Source of the DNA: Gemmataceae bacterium
Lineage (GTDB): Bacteria; Planctomycetota; Planctomycetia; Gemmatales; Gemmataceae
Assembly: GCA_901538445.1 (NCBI GenBank)
Contig: LR594584.1
Location: 3,009,586-3,073,585, forward strand
DNA: 64,000 nucleotides
Direction of reading: 5' to 3'
Both the position numbers and the translations under genes were made by a program. Of this stretch, positions 18,315 to 27,707 are shown piece after piece (positions within the stretch are counted from its first letter, which is position 1; the number at the start of each line of letters is the position of its first letter). The notes under the pieces were generated by a model. That model had not been told where the DNA came from and did no database searches. It saw only the letters and a list, made by a program, of their open reading frames with translations.

Positions 18315-18649
18315 TCCGACTGCTCCTTCAGTTCGTTGAGGAAGTTGTCCAACTGGTCGAGGCGCCGCTGCCACAGGGTGCGCTGCGTCGCCATCCAGTC
18401 TTCGGCGGCCTTCAGTGGTTCGGGCGAGAGCTCGTAGGTGCGGACCCGCCCCCGCTTCGACGACGTGATCAGCCCACACGCCCGAAGCACGTCGAGGTGC
18501 TGGAGGAACGACGGGAGGGCCATCTTGAACGGGGCTGCCAGTTCCGTTGTCGCGACCGGGCCGTCGCGCAGCCGCTCCACGACCGCGAGGCGGGTCGGGT
18601 CGGCGAGTGCCTGAAACACACGAATGAGCGGGGCCGATTGCTTAGGCAT
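18311..18649 (-). CDS. ArsR-family transcriptional repressor
   Basis: 112 residues with a winged helix (FQALADPTRLAVVERLRDG, VATTELAAPFKMALPSFLQHLDVLRACGLI, RGRVRTYELSPEPLKAAEDW). No metal-binding Cys pair of the ELCVCDL type is present, so it belongs to the non-metal subgroup that pairs with AHSA1 proteins. Its stop overlaps the AHSA1 start (ATGA). A perfect inverted repeat at 18676..18691, upstream of its ATG, is the likely operator. Confidence 0.9.
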   Translation of the reverse strand: MPKQSAPLIRVFQALADPTRLAVVERLRDGPVATTELAAPFKMALPSFLQHLDVLRACGLITSSKRGRVRTYELSPEPLKAAEDWMATQRTLWQRRLDQLDNFLNELKEQSE

Positions 18650-18657
18650 CGAACTAA

Positions 18658-20064
<1,407 letters not shown>

Positions 20065-20162
20065 CACTGCGCTCGACCGGATCTGGCGCCGATGTGCCGC
20101 GGAGCCGGGTGCGGGTTCCGCGAAAGTCTGCCCCAATGAACACAATCAGAGGAGAATCTGCC

Positions 20163-20867
20163 ATGCATACGGCGAACGAGGCGAGCACGACCGAAACGAG
20201 TCCGTCGCCGAGCCCGACGGGCGATGCCACCGGCATCAAAAGTAACCGCCCGAAGGTCGCGACGTACATCAACGTCCACAAGATCCTGGTCCTCCCGGTG
20301 GTAGTGGGGTTGATGTGGTACTACGACAACTGGTCGACCGACGCCTTCATCTATCTGGCCATGCACGGCACGTACTCACTCCTGTGGCTGCTGAAGCACT
20401 CGATGTACGCGGACCGCAAGTTCGAGGACCGAGTGCCCTTGTGGTTCGGGATACCGTTCATCTTCGTGCCGCTGGCCGGGTATTACGTCGCCCCGTACCT
20501 GCTCATCAGCAGTCGGACCGCCGTTCCGCCCCCGGTGGTCGGGCTGGCTCTGTTCGTTTACATACTGGGCGTCTTCTACCACTACGTCAGCGATGCCCAG
20601 AAGTACTACACCTTGCAGGTTCGCAAAGGGTTGATCAAGGAGGGCTTGTTCGGCCGCACGCGCAATCCGAACTACCTCGGGGAGATCCTGATCTACTCCG
20701 GGTACGCCGTCATGTCGTTCCACTGGCTGCCGTTCCTGGTGCTCGCCGGCTGGGTCTTCGGGTTCTTCGTGAGGAACATGCTGGCCAAGGACCGGTCGAT
20801 GTCGCGGTACCCGGACTTCGCCGAGTACAAACGCGGGACCGGTTTGCTATTCCCGAAGTTGTGGTGA
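20163..20867 (+). CDS. integral membrane protein, isoprenylcysteine methyltransferase / DUF1295-like
   Basis: 234 residues with about five to six membrane helices (ILVLPVVVGLMWYYDNW, VPLWFGIPFIFVPLAGYYVA, VVGLALFVYILGVFYHYV). The C-terminal motif GLFGRTRNPNYLGEILIYSGYA followed by RDRSMSRYPDFAEYK-like sequence (KDRSMSRYPDFAEYKRGTG) is the SAM/NADPH-binding signature shared by ICMT, NnrU and steroid-5-alpha-reductase-like DUF1295 proteins. Whether it methylates or reduces a lipid cannot be told. GGAG stands upstream of ATG 20163. Confidence 0.82.
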   Translation: MHTANEASTTETSPSPSPTGDATGIKSNRPKVATYINVHKILVLPVVVGLMWYYDNWSTDAFIYLAMHGTYSLLWLLKHSMYADRKFEDRVPLWFGIPFIFVPLAGYYVAPYLLISSRTAVPPPVVGLALFVYILGVFYHYVSDAQKYYTLQVRKGLIKEGLFGRTRNPNYLGEILIYSGYAVMSFHWLPFLVLAGWVFGFFVRNMLAKDRSMSRYPDFAEYKRGTGLLFPKLW

Positions 20868-20989
20868 CGCGCGCTGTCGGCCGAACCCGTGCTGCTTCTC
20901 CTCGTTCTTGATGCTCGTATGCATGGAGATCGACCACCCGCGACGGTACACTTGTGTTCGTCGCCTGCGCACCTCAAGAGGGGGTTGCT

Positions 20990-21604
20990 TTGGTCGAGGC
21001 AAACACCACGGCGGCGGTCCAGTGCTATCTGGACGAGTTAGCTCACGACGCGCCCGCCGAGCCGGTCGTCCGGGCTTTGCTCGGCCGCGCCGTCCGCCGG
21101 TTGCACCAGTTGTGCGCCACGCTCCTTCACCGCAACTACCCCCGACTGACCCGACCGCCGCTCAACTTGCAGGCCAACGAGCTTCTGAGCGCCGTCGTGG
21201 AGCGCCTCCTCAAGGCCCTTCGGGAAGCGAGGCCGACGAGCGTGCGGGAGTTCTTCGCGCTCGCGGCCCAGCACATGCGGTGGGAACTCAACGACCTGGC
21301 CCGCTACCTCGACGAACGACCCGTTATGGCCGCGCTCGACGGGCTGGTGCCCGCGGCGCTCGACAGCGACTCCAACCTGAGTTCGGAATGTCGGCGGATC
21401 ATCGCGGTGATCGACACCCTGCCCCCGGACGAGCGCGAAGTGTTCGATCTGGTGCGGTTGCAGGGGATGACGCAAGTCGAGGCCGCAGCCGTGCTCGGCG
21501 TCGCGACCCGTACGGTGAAGCGGAGACTGGATCGCGGTTTGTTGCTGCTGGCGGAGCGGCTGAGCGATCTGCGCCCGGGCGATTTGTGCCCCGAGGCATC
21601 TTGA
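20990..21604 (+). CDS. ECF sigma factor upstream of a Ser/Thr kinase
   Basis: About 204 residues with region 2-like helices (LNLQANELLSAVVERLLKAL, TSVREFFALAAQHMRWELND) and a clear region 4 (LPPDEREVFDLVRLQGMTQVEAAAVLGVATRTVKRRLDRGL). TTG 20990 is preferred because GAGGGGG precedes it; GTG 20954 is possible. A kinase gene starts 45 bp downstream. ECF sigma plus Ser/Thr kinase is a signature planctomycete gene pair, and the kinase is likely to control the sigma factor by phosphorylation. Confidence 0.9.
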   Translation: MVEANTTAAVQCYLDELAHDAPAEPVVRALLGRAVRRLHQLCATLLHRNYPRLTRPPLNLQANELLSAVVERLLKALREARPTSVREFFALAAQHMRWELNDLARYLDERPVMAALDGLVPAALDSDSNLSSECRRIIAVIDTLPPDEREVFDLVRLQGMTQVEAAAVLGVATRTVKRRLDRGLLLLAERLSDLRPGDLCPEAS

Positions 21605-21648
21605 AGCCCTGCCCCCGCAGGCGTCGGGGCTACAGTGGGGACAAAACC

Positions 21649-24600
21649 GTGTCCGACGACCCGCGTGTTCACAAGCTGCTCGAAGAGTTGCTCGCCACCG
21701 GTTCCACGCCCGAAGTGGTCTGTAGCTCGTGCGTCGAGTTGCTGCCCGTGGTTCGCGAGCGGTGGCAGCGGGTCGTGCGCACGCGGGCCGAACTCGACGA
21801 CCTGTTCCCGCCCGAGCCCGAATCGACCTCGGATTCGCGCACCCCAACCGAAGACGTTCCGTTTCCCGACATCCCGGGTTACGACATCGAGTCCGTCCTC
21901 GGCGCGGGTGGTATGGGCGTCGTGTTCAGAGCCCGGCACCTGCGCCTCAACCGCGTCGTAGCTCTGAAGATGGCACTCGCCGGGGCTTACGCCGGGGCGC
22001 GCGAGCGGGAGCGATTCCAGCGGGAAGCGGAGGCGATCGCCGCCCTCCGGCACCCGAACGTCGTCCAAATCCACGACGTCGGTGACTCCTGCGGTCGGCC
22101 GTACTTCACAATGGAGTACGTCGAGGGCGGGAGCCTCGCGGAGAAGTTGGCCGGCACACCTCTTCCGGTTCGCGAAGCTGCGGCGCTGCTGGCGGCGCTG
22201 GCGGCAGCCGTACACGCGGCCCACGCCGGCGGGATCGTTCACCGTGACCTGAAGCCGGGGAACGTACTGCTGGCCGCCGACGGCTCACCGAAGGTCAGTG
22301 ACTTCGGTCTGGCCCGGCGGCTCGGCGGTGAGGCGGGGCTCACCCGCACCGGCACCGCTCTCGGCACGGCGAGTTACATGGCACCCGAGCAGGCCCGGTG
22401 CGCAGCGGGTGCGGTCGGCCCGCACGCGGACATCTACGCACTGGGGGCGATCCTCTACGAGACGCTGACGGGGCGGCCGCCGTTTCGAGCCGAGAGCGCG
22501 GCGGAAACCGTTCATCAACTCCTCACTCAAGACCCCGTCCCCCCGTCACGGCTCAACGGCAAGGTGCCGCGCGACCTGGAAACCATCTGCCTGAAGTGCC
22601 TGAACAAGGAACCGAGGCTGCGCTACGCCACCGCGGACGCGCTCAACGACGACCTCAACCGCTTCCTCCGCGGCGAAGCAATCACGGCGCGACCGGAAGG
22701 ACGAATTCGCCGTGCGGTCCGTGCCGTTCGCCGTCGGCCCACGCTTGCTGTTGGGATCGCTGCGGGCGTCTTGTTCGCGGCTCTCATTTCCGCCGCCGGG
22801 GTGTGGCTACTCTTCGACCGGGCGGTCGCGGACCGGGCGGTTACGAGCGACCTGGATGAGGTCGAGCGGCTTCTGCAAAAGTCGGCTTTCGCAGAAGCGA
22901 AGACCGCAATCGAGCGGGCGGAAGCCCGGCTCGGTGCCCGCGAATCGCCCGCCCTACGCCGGCGACTGAATCAACTCCAGCGGGACCGGGAGTTGGCCGA
23001 CCGGTTGGAGCGGATCTACCTCGGTTGGGTGGTCACCGTCGAAGGCGAGGTCGACTTCAAGCAAGCCGACAAGGACTACGACGAGGCGTTCCGCACGTTC
23101 GGGATCGGGCAGAACGGCGACGACCCGGAGTCCGTTGCGACGCGGGTCCGCGAGTCGAACGTTCGCGTTCCGCTGTTGGCGGCACTCGATCGCTGGTCCG
23201 TTGCGGCCGGTACGCCGGAACGCGCGGATTGGGTGCTGGACGTGGCGGGCCGGTCGGAACCGGCGCCCACCGCCTGGCGCACGGACGCCCGTCGCCGGGA
23301 ACTGCGCCGCAACCGGACGGCCATCCTGGGTTTGATCGAGCGCGCACGCGTCGAGGACGAATCCGCGGCTCTGCTCCTGGCGCTCAGTTGGTCGCTGACC
23401 TTTAACGACCGCCAGTTCGACCCCTCCAAGCCGCGAGTCACCGATCAACTACACGTCAGCCACTGCCGGCAGCAGATCCCGTTTCTCACGAAGGTTCAGC
23501 ACGCGCACCCCGACGACGTGTGGGCCAATTATTATCTGGGCGTCGTGCTCATGTTCGCGAAAAAGTCGGGCGACGCGGCGCGATACTTCCAGACGGTGAT
23601 CGCCCTCCGCCCGCGCTTGATGATCGGTTATCACCACCTCGGCCTGGCACTGAGCCCGCTGCCCTCGTCCCAGTCCCCCGACCGGTACGACGAGGCCATC
23701 GTGCTGTTCCGAAAGGCCCTGACGATCGACCCGAAGTCGGCGCTGACGCACCGCTACCTCATCGACACGCTTGAAGCGACCAAGAGGCACGAAGAGGCCA
23801 TCTCGCAGGCGGAAATCGCGCTGCGGCTCTGGCCCAACTCGGGCCGACTCCGCGTCCAACTCGGGCACAACCTGAAGGCCGCGGGGCGGGTCGAGGAGGG
23901 GGTCGCGCAGTTGCGTCTTGCGGCTTCGCTCGATCCGGACGACTTGTACGTACAGGGCCAGTACCGCTCGGCACTGAAGCGGGAGCGTCGGTGGAGCGAG
24001 TTGCGGCCCTTCTGGGGGAAGACGCTGGAGCGCGACCGGCCGAACCACGACGATTGGTACGGGTACGCCGAGATGTGCCTTTATCTCGGTCAGGAGGACG
24101 AGTACCGCCGCGCCCGGCAGGCGCTGCTCGCCCGGTTCGGATCGACCGACTCGCCGCAGGTCGCGGAACGCACCGCTCGCGCGTGTTTGCTTCTCCCCGC
24201 GTCCGATGACGAGATGCGTAAGACCGTCGCGCTCGCGGATCTGGCCGCACAGACCGACCGGAAGAAGGCCGGAGTGCTGCACCCGTACTACCAGTTCGTC
24301 AAGGGCTTCGCGGAATACCGTCAGGGGCATTTCGCTCAGACAATCGCCATCATGCGCGGCGACGCGTCCGGTATGTCGGGCCCGCTCCCGCAACTCGTAC
24401 TCAGCATGGCTCTTCATCGAGTCGGCGAAGAGGCAGACGCTCGAAAGGCGTTCGCCGTGGCGATGTTGACGCACGAGTGGCGTGAAGACAAGGTGGACAG
24501 CCCGGACGGTTGGATTCGCCACGTGCTCCGTCGCGAAGCGGCGGGCATGATCCACCCGGACCTGACGGCGCTGTTGGAAGGGAAACGACAGCCGCGGGAC

Positions 24601-25050
24601 AACGACGAGCGATTGGCTCTGATCGGAGTCGGTCGGTTTGAGAACCGCTTCGCCGCCCTGGCTCGCATTTACGCCGAGGCGTTGGCGGCCGATCCGAAAC
24701 TGGCGGAGATTCACCGCGCCGCCGCGGCCCGGGTCGCCGTCCAGGCCGGTTGCGGTCGCGGAATCGACACCGGCGGTCTTTCCGAGACCGAGCGGAGGAA
24801 CTGGCGGGCACAGGCGCGGAAGTGGTTACGCGAGGAGTTGTCCGCGCTGACAGGAGCACTGGACCGCGATCCCACCAAGCACCGCGACCGCGTGCGTCAA
24901 ACGCTCACGGCGTGGCAGAACGAACCCGAATTGGCCGGCATTCGCGAACCGGCCGAGTTGGAAAAGCTGTTAGCGGGCGAAAAAGCGGAGTGCCGAAACT
25001 TGTGGGACGAGGTGAAGACTGTATTTGATTCGACCTCCAAGCCCAAGTGA
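21649..25050 (+). CDS. Ser/Thr protein kinase with TPR-like C-terminus
   Basis: 1,133 residues. The Hanks-type kinase domain spans roughly residues 80-350: glycine loop GAGGMGVVF, catalytic Lys in VVALKMAL, HRDLKPGNVLL, DFGLARR, and the activation segment ending APEQAR. A single membrane helix follows near residue 370 (LAVGIAAGVLFAALISAAGVWLLF). The rest is helical with TPR-like repeats (WANYYLGVVLMFAKKSGDAARYF; TIDPKSALTHRYLIDTLEATKRHEEAI). The start is GTG 21649. It forms an operon with the ECF sigma gene just upstream and probably relays an external signal to it. Confidence 0.92.
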   Translation: MSDDPRVHKLLEELLATGSTPEVVCSSCVELLPVVRERWQRVVRTRAELDDLFPPEPESTSDSRTPTEDVPFPDIPGYDIESVLGAGGMGVVFRARHLRLNRVVALKMALAGAYAGARERERFQREAEAIAALRHPNVVQIHDVGDSCGRPYFTMEYVEGGSLAEKLAGTPLPVREAAALLAALAAAVHAAHAGGIVHRDLKPGNVLLAADGSPKVSDFGLARRLGGEAGLTRTGTALGTASYMAPEQARCAAGAVGPHADIYALGAILYETLTGRPPFRAESAAETVHQLLTQDPVPPSRLNGKVPRDLETICLKCLNKEPRLRYATADALNDDLNRFLRGEAITARPEGRIRRAVRAVRRRPTLAVGIAAGVLFAALISAAGVWLLFDRAVADRAVTSDLDEVERLLQKSAFAEAKTAIERAEARLGARESPALRRRLNQLQRDRELADRLERIYLGWVVTVEGEVDFKQADKDYDEAFRTFGIGQNGDDPESVATRVRESNVRVPLLAALDRWSVAAGTPERADWVLDVAGRSEPAPTAWRTDARRRELRRNRTAILGLIERARVEDESAALLLALSWSLTFNDRQFDPSKPRVTDQLHVSHCRQQIPFLTKVQHAHPDDVWANYYLGVVLMFAKKSGDAARYFQTVIALRPRLMIGYHHLGLALSPLPSSQSPDRYDEAIVLFRKALTIDPKSALTHRYLIDTLEATKRHEEAISQAEIALRLWPNSGRLRVQLGHNLKAAGRVEEGVAQLRLAASLDPDDLYVQGQYRSALKRERRWSELRPFWGKTLERDRPNHDDWYGYAEMCLYLGQEDEYRRARQALLARFGSTDSPQVAERTARACLLLPASDDEMRKTVALADLAAQTDRKKAGVLHPYYQFVKGFAEYRQGHFAQTIAIMRGDASGMSGPLPQLVLSMALHRVGEEADARKAFAVAMLTHEWREDKVDSPDGWIRHVLRREAAGMIHPDLTALLEGKRQPRDNDERLALIGVGRFENRFAALARIYAEALAADPKLAEIHRAAAARVAVQAGCGRGIDTGGLSETERRNWRAQARKWLREELSALTGALDRDPTKHRDRVRQTLTAWQNEPELAGIREPAELEKLLAGEKAECRNLWDEVKTVFDSTSKPK

Positions 25051-25165
25051 TGGTACCACCAAGCCAAAGGACTTGGGTGAAAGTGATCGTGGCACAGGTC
25101 GGAAGCCGGCCCGCGGTCATGGGGATACGGGATGATCGCCGCGTGATTGGTAGCTCCTGTAGGTC

Positions 25166-25209
25166 ATTCCACGAAATTCCACACAATTCCGTGGAATGTC
25201 CACAATTCC
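25166..25209 (+). repeat. phased ATTCC repeats next to the left attachment site
   Basis: ATTCC begins at 25166, 25176 and 25186 (exactly 10 bp apart), again at 25205, and in inverse as GGAAT at 25193. Helically phased short repeats about 110-150 bp from a recombination core resemble arm-type integrase sites. This is an inference; the stretch lies between the kinase gene and the first tRNA fragment. Confidence 0.5.
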
Positions 25210-25315
25210 AGGCGTTTTCACGCATCGGATCTTGCGTCACGCACGAGAGCCTGATACGCTCCAAACACTAGAAAACGTGGACGTTCGGAGCGTTTTCGAG
25301 GCTTTCCGGGCGGGA

Positions 25316-25360
25316 TTCACACGGACGAAGTCACAGGTTCAAATCCTGTATCGCCCACTC
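25316..25360 (+). repeat. attachment core copy 1: 3' half of tRNA-Val(CAC)
   Basis: A 45-bp block identical to 41297..41341 and 47354..47398. It reads as a tRNA from the anticodon loop onward: loop TTCACAC (anticodon CAC), stem GGACG, variable AAGTC, T arm ACAGG-TTCAAAT-CCTGT, acceptor ATCGCCC and A. The 5' half (acceptor GGGCGAT and D arm) is absent upstream, so this is not a functional tRNA. Tyrosine recombinases commonly integrate at just this point. Confidence 0.88.
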
Positions 25361-25388
25361 TGCTTTGACGACGTAACCCCTTCAGCCG

Positions 25389-25463
25389 AAGCACTTTAGC
25401 TTACCGTCGGGGTGTTCCCGACGCGACGGCACGAACCGGATCTGCGGAAGGTTCTTCCGCAGA
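25389..25463 (+). promoter_or_regulatory. hairpin leader of integrase 1
   Basis: Three inverted repeats lie between the attachment core and the integrase ATG: a weak AAGC...GCTT (25389-25402), a 7-bp stem CGTCGGG with loop GTGTT (25405-25423), and a perfect 10-bp stem with a 3-base loop (25441-25463). The same arrangement with different stem sequences precedes integrase 2, with the same GTGTT loop and the same 17-base spacing between the last two hairpins. A leader controlling integrase expression is the simplest reading. Confidence 0.7.
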
Positions 25464-25480
25464 ACGCCAGGAGCGTGCCC

Positions 25481-26743
25481 ATGCCCCCTCAGCGAACCGC
25501 GGTCCCGTCCTACCGTCTCCACAAACAGAGCGGACAAGCTCTCGTCACGATCCGAACGCCCGACGGCGGCCGGCGCGACGTCCTGCTAGGCAAGTACAAC
25601 TCCCCCGAGTCGCGCGTCGAGTACGCGCGCGTGATCGCCGCCCTCTCCGCTCCTGCCCCTGTGGAGTCGGGACCGGCCGCGCCGCCCTGCCCCGGCGGTG
25701 GCCTGACCGTCAACGAGCTGGCGCTCGCGTTCATGCGGCACGCCGCGGACTACTACCGCCACCCCGACGGGGGGCCGACGTCGGCGGTCGGCAACTTCAA
25801 GTCGGCCATCCGCCCGCTGTGTGCCGAGTGCGGCCCGCGCCCGGCGGCCGAGTTCGGGCCGATCGCGCTGAAGGCGGTCCGGCAGCGGATGATCGCCGCG
25901 GGCTGGTGCCGCAGCGGAGTCAACACCGCGGTCGAGCGCGTGAAGCGGGTGTTCAAGTGGGGCGTCGGTGAGGAGCTGGTGCCGCCGCACGTCTACGAGG
26001 CGCTGCGGGCGGTCCCCGGGCTGAAGAAGGGCCGGACCGCGGCCCCCGAGCGGCCGCCCGTGCCGCCCGTCGACGACGCGGCCGTCGCGGCGACCCTGCC
26101 CCACCTGACCCGCCACGTCCGCGGCCTGGTCGAGTTCCAGCGGCTGACCGGGTGCCGGCCGGGTGAGGCGTGCGCGCTGCGGCGGTGTGATGTGGACACG
26201 TCGGGAGCGGTGTGGCTCTACACGCCCCCACACCACAAGACCGCGTACCGCGGTAAGGCGCGGGTGATCCCGATCGGGCCGCGGGCGCAGGCGCTGCTCG
26301 CCGAGTTCCCGACCGACGCGCCGGCCGACCACGTCTTCAGCCCCAGGCGGTCGGCCGCTGAGGTGCGCGCCGACCGCGCGGCCGCCCGGAAAACCCCTCA
26401 ATACCCGTCTGAACGTCGAGCGAAGATGAAGCGGAAGAAGGCGGCCCCGGAGCGCGAGCCGGGCGACGCCTACACGCCGTCGATCTACGCCTGCGCGATC
26501 GGCCGCGCGGTCGAGAAGGCCAACGCCGAAGACCGCCGCAACCCGGACCTGGGGCCGGCGCTCCCGCCCGTGCCCGAGTGGGCGCCGAACCAGCTCCGAC
26601 ACAGCTTCGCGACGGCGGTGCGGGCGGCGCACGGGATCGAAGCCGTGCAGGTGCTGCTCGGGCACGCGAACCTGAAGACCTCAGAGATCTACGCCGAGAA
26701 GAACACCGCCGCGGCCGTCGCGATCGCCGCGCAGGTCGGCTGA
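25481..26743 (+). CDS. int: tyrosine recombinase (site-specific integrase) of element 1
   Basis: 420 residues starting MPPQRTAVPSYRLHKQSGQA. The core-binding domain spans about residues 70-180 (VNELALAFMRHAADYYRHPD; LKAVRQRMIAAGWCRSGVN) and the catalytic domain follows: first Arg in LTGCRPGEACALR, Lys region HHKTAYRGKARV, second Arg in NQLRHSFATAVR, LLGHANLKTSEIY with the nucleophilic Tyr. The His of the HxxR box is Asn here. ATG 25481 has AGGAG upstream; an in-frame start at 25412 would run through hairpins. It lies 120 bp from the tRNA fragment it presumably recombines, and is 40-50 per cent similar by eye to integrase 2. Confidence 0.93.
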   Translation: MPPQRTAVPSYRLHKQSGQALVTIRTPDGGRRDVLLGKYNSPESRVEYARVIAALSAPAPVESGPAAPPCPGGGLTVNELALAFMRHAADYYRHPDGGPTSAVGNFKSAIRPLCAECGPRPAAEFGPIALKAVRQRMIAAGWCRSGVNTAVERVKRVFKWGVGEELVPPHVYEALRAVPGLKKGRTAAPERPPVPPVDDAAVAATLPHLTRHVRGLVEFQRLTGCRPGEACALRRCDVDTSGAVWLYTPPHHKTAYRGKARVIPIGPRAQALLAEFPTDAPADHVFSPRRSAAEVRADRAAARKTPQYPSERRAKMKRKKAAPEREPGDAYTPSIYACAIGRAVEKANAEDRRNPDLGPALPPVPEWAPNQLRHSFATAVRAAHGIEAVQVLLGHANLKTSEIYAEKNTAAAVAIAAQVG

Positions 26744-26785
26744 CCCACCCCGCTACCGCGCGGCTGACCCACCCCGCTACCGCGC
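26738..26785 (+). repeat. 24-bp tandem repeat across the integrase stop codon
   Basis: Two perfect adjacent copies of a 24-bp unit beginning GGCTGACCCACC, the first containing the TGA stop of integrase 1. It looks like a recent slippage duplication, with no evident function. Confidence 0.75.
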
Positions 26786-26941
26786 GGCTGCCACGAGCGC
26801 CGCGCGGTCCTTTCTGCGCATCTGCGCTGCAGTTGCTGCGACATCTCTAACGCAAGTGCAAATCTTTTTCCGTTCATTGACGCCGGTGCGTCGGCGGGTG
26901 TACCAGTTGGTGTACGCTTGTCCCTTGCATCGGAGGCGATC

Positions 26942-27271
26942 ATGAACGCGACCGACGACCTGATCGGGCTGGCTCAAGTCTGCCGTAACCTCAGCCACAT
27001 GGGCCGGTGCGGGAAGCCCCTGAGCCCTTCAACCCTCACCAGATGGATCACTCCCGGCATCCGGCTGCGCGACGGCACCCGGCTGCGGCTCCAGGCCCGG
27101 CGTGTGGGGTCCAAGTGGGGCGTCCGGCAGTCCTGGGTGGACGAGTTCCTCGAAGCCCAGACCGCGGACCGTCTCGGCGGGGACACCAGCACGCCGGCCC
27201 TCCGCACCCCGGCCGAGCGGCAGCGCGCGTCGGACGCGGCCGCGGCTCAATTGGCGGCAATGGGCATTTGA
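26942..27271 (+). CDS. DUF1580-like helix-turn-helix protein (excisionase-like)
   Basis: 109 residues. The centre (PLSPSTLTRWITPGIRL, ARRVGSKWGVRQSWVDEFLEA) matches the DUF1580/excisionase-type winged HTH known from planctomycetes: a Ser-Thr-x-x-R-W recognition helix, a G-V/I-R turn, and a final strand-helix that presents W. GGAGG precedes ATG 26942. Position right behind the integrase is where Xis/AlpA directionality factors sit in satellites and prophages. Function is inferred. Confidence 0.8.
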   Translation: MNATDDLIGLAQVCRNLSHMGRCGKPLSPSTLTRWITPGIRLRDGTRLRLQARRVGSKWGVRQSWVDEFLEAQTADRLGGDTSTPALRTPAERQRASDAAAAQLAAMGI

Positions 27272-27324
27272 ACAATCTTGCGAGTTTTGAGCGGTTACCC
27301 CTAGTCACGTCCCGTCGCGGCGGT

Positions 27325-27340
27325 GTACAATTAATTGTAC
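27325..27340 (+). promoter_or_regulatory. 16-bp perfect palindrome GTACAATTAATTGTAC
   Basis: A perfect AT-rich palindrome in otherwise GC-rich DNA, 31 bp upstream of the small HTH gene at 27372. A degenerate relative (GTACCAGTTGGTGTAC) lies ahead of the DUF1580 gene at 26942. Both could be operators for one of the element's small HTH proteins. Confidence 0.55.
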
Positions 27341-27371
27341 GAACGATACCAAATTGCCGCGAGCCGCTCCG

Positions 27372-27629
27372 ATGCCCCCAGACACCCCCCGACTCGCATT
27401 CCGCGACGCAGCCCCGTTGCTGGCGGCCGCGAACGGCGGCGTGCCGCCGTGCCGCGTGACCTTCTCCCGGATGATCCGGATCGGGAAGCCGGTGCCCGGC
27501 GGGTACGCGAAGCTGCGGGCTGTCCGTTACGGCGCGCGGAAGTGGGTGACATGTCCGCAGTGGATCAACGAGTTCACCGAGACGGTCGCCGGGCGAGCAC
27601 CCGCCGCAGACCGCTCAATGCACGCCTGA
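27372..27629 (+). CDS. second small excisionase-like HTH protein
   Basis: 85 residues, starting MPPDTPRLAFRDAAPLLAAA. The second half (VTFSRMIRIGKPVPGGYAKLRAVRYGARKWVTCPQWINEFTE) follows the same pattern as the DUF1580 protein just upstream: helix, G-x turn, R-x-G/A-x-K-W-V-T, then W-I-N-E-F. It is probably a divergent paralogue. It has no strong RBS; a palindrome lies upstream. It could act as excisionase, repressor or activator of the replication gene that follows. Confidence 0.7.
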   Translation: MPPDTPRLAFRDAAPLLAAANGGVPPCRVTFSRMIRIGKPVPGGYAKLRAVRYGARKWVTCPQWINEFTETVAGRAPAADRSMHA

Positions 27630-27653
27630 TGATCAGACGATGTGGGAACAAAA

Positions 27654-27684
27654 AATCACCCGCGGCGAGCATCCGCGGGTGATT
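27654..27684. terminator. 12-bp perfect hairpin between HTH gene and primase gene
   Basis: AATCACCCGCGG and its exact reverse complement enclose a 7-base loop. An A-run precedes the stem on the plus strand, so the T-run follows it on the minus strand. It may terminate antisense transcription and attenuate the sense transcript before the primase start at 27708. Confidence 0.65.
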
Positions 27685-27707
27685 CAAAACGAGCAAGTGA
27701 CACCCCA

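Noticed and set aside
25316-25360. A functional tRNA-Val gene
   Set aside because: The acceptor 5' strand, D arm and anticodon 5' stem are missing at all three copies.
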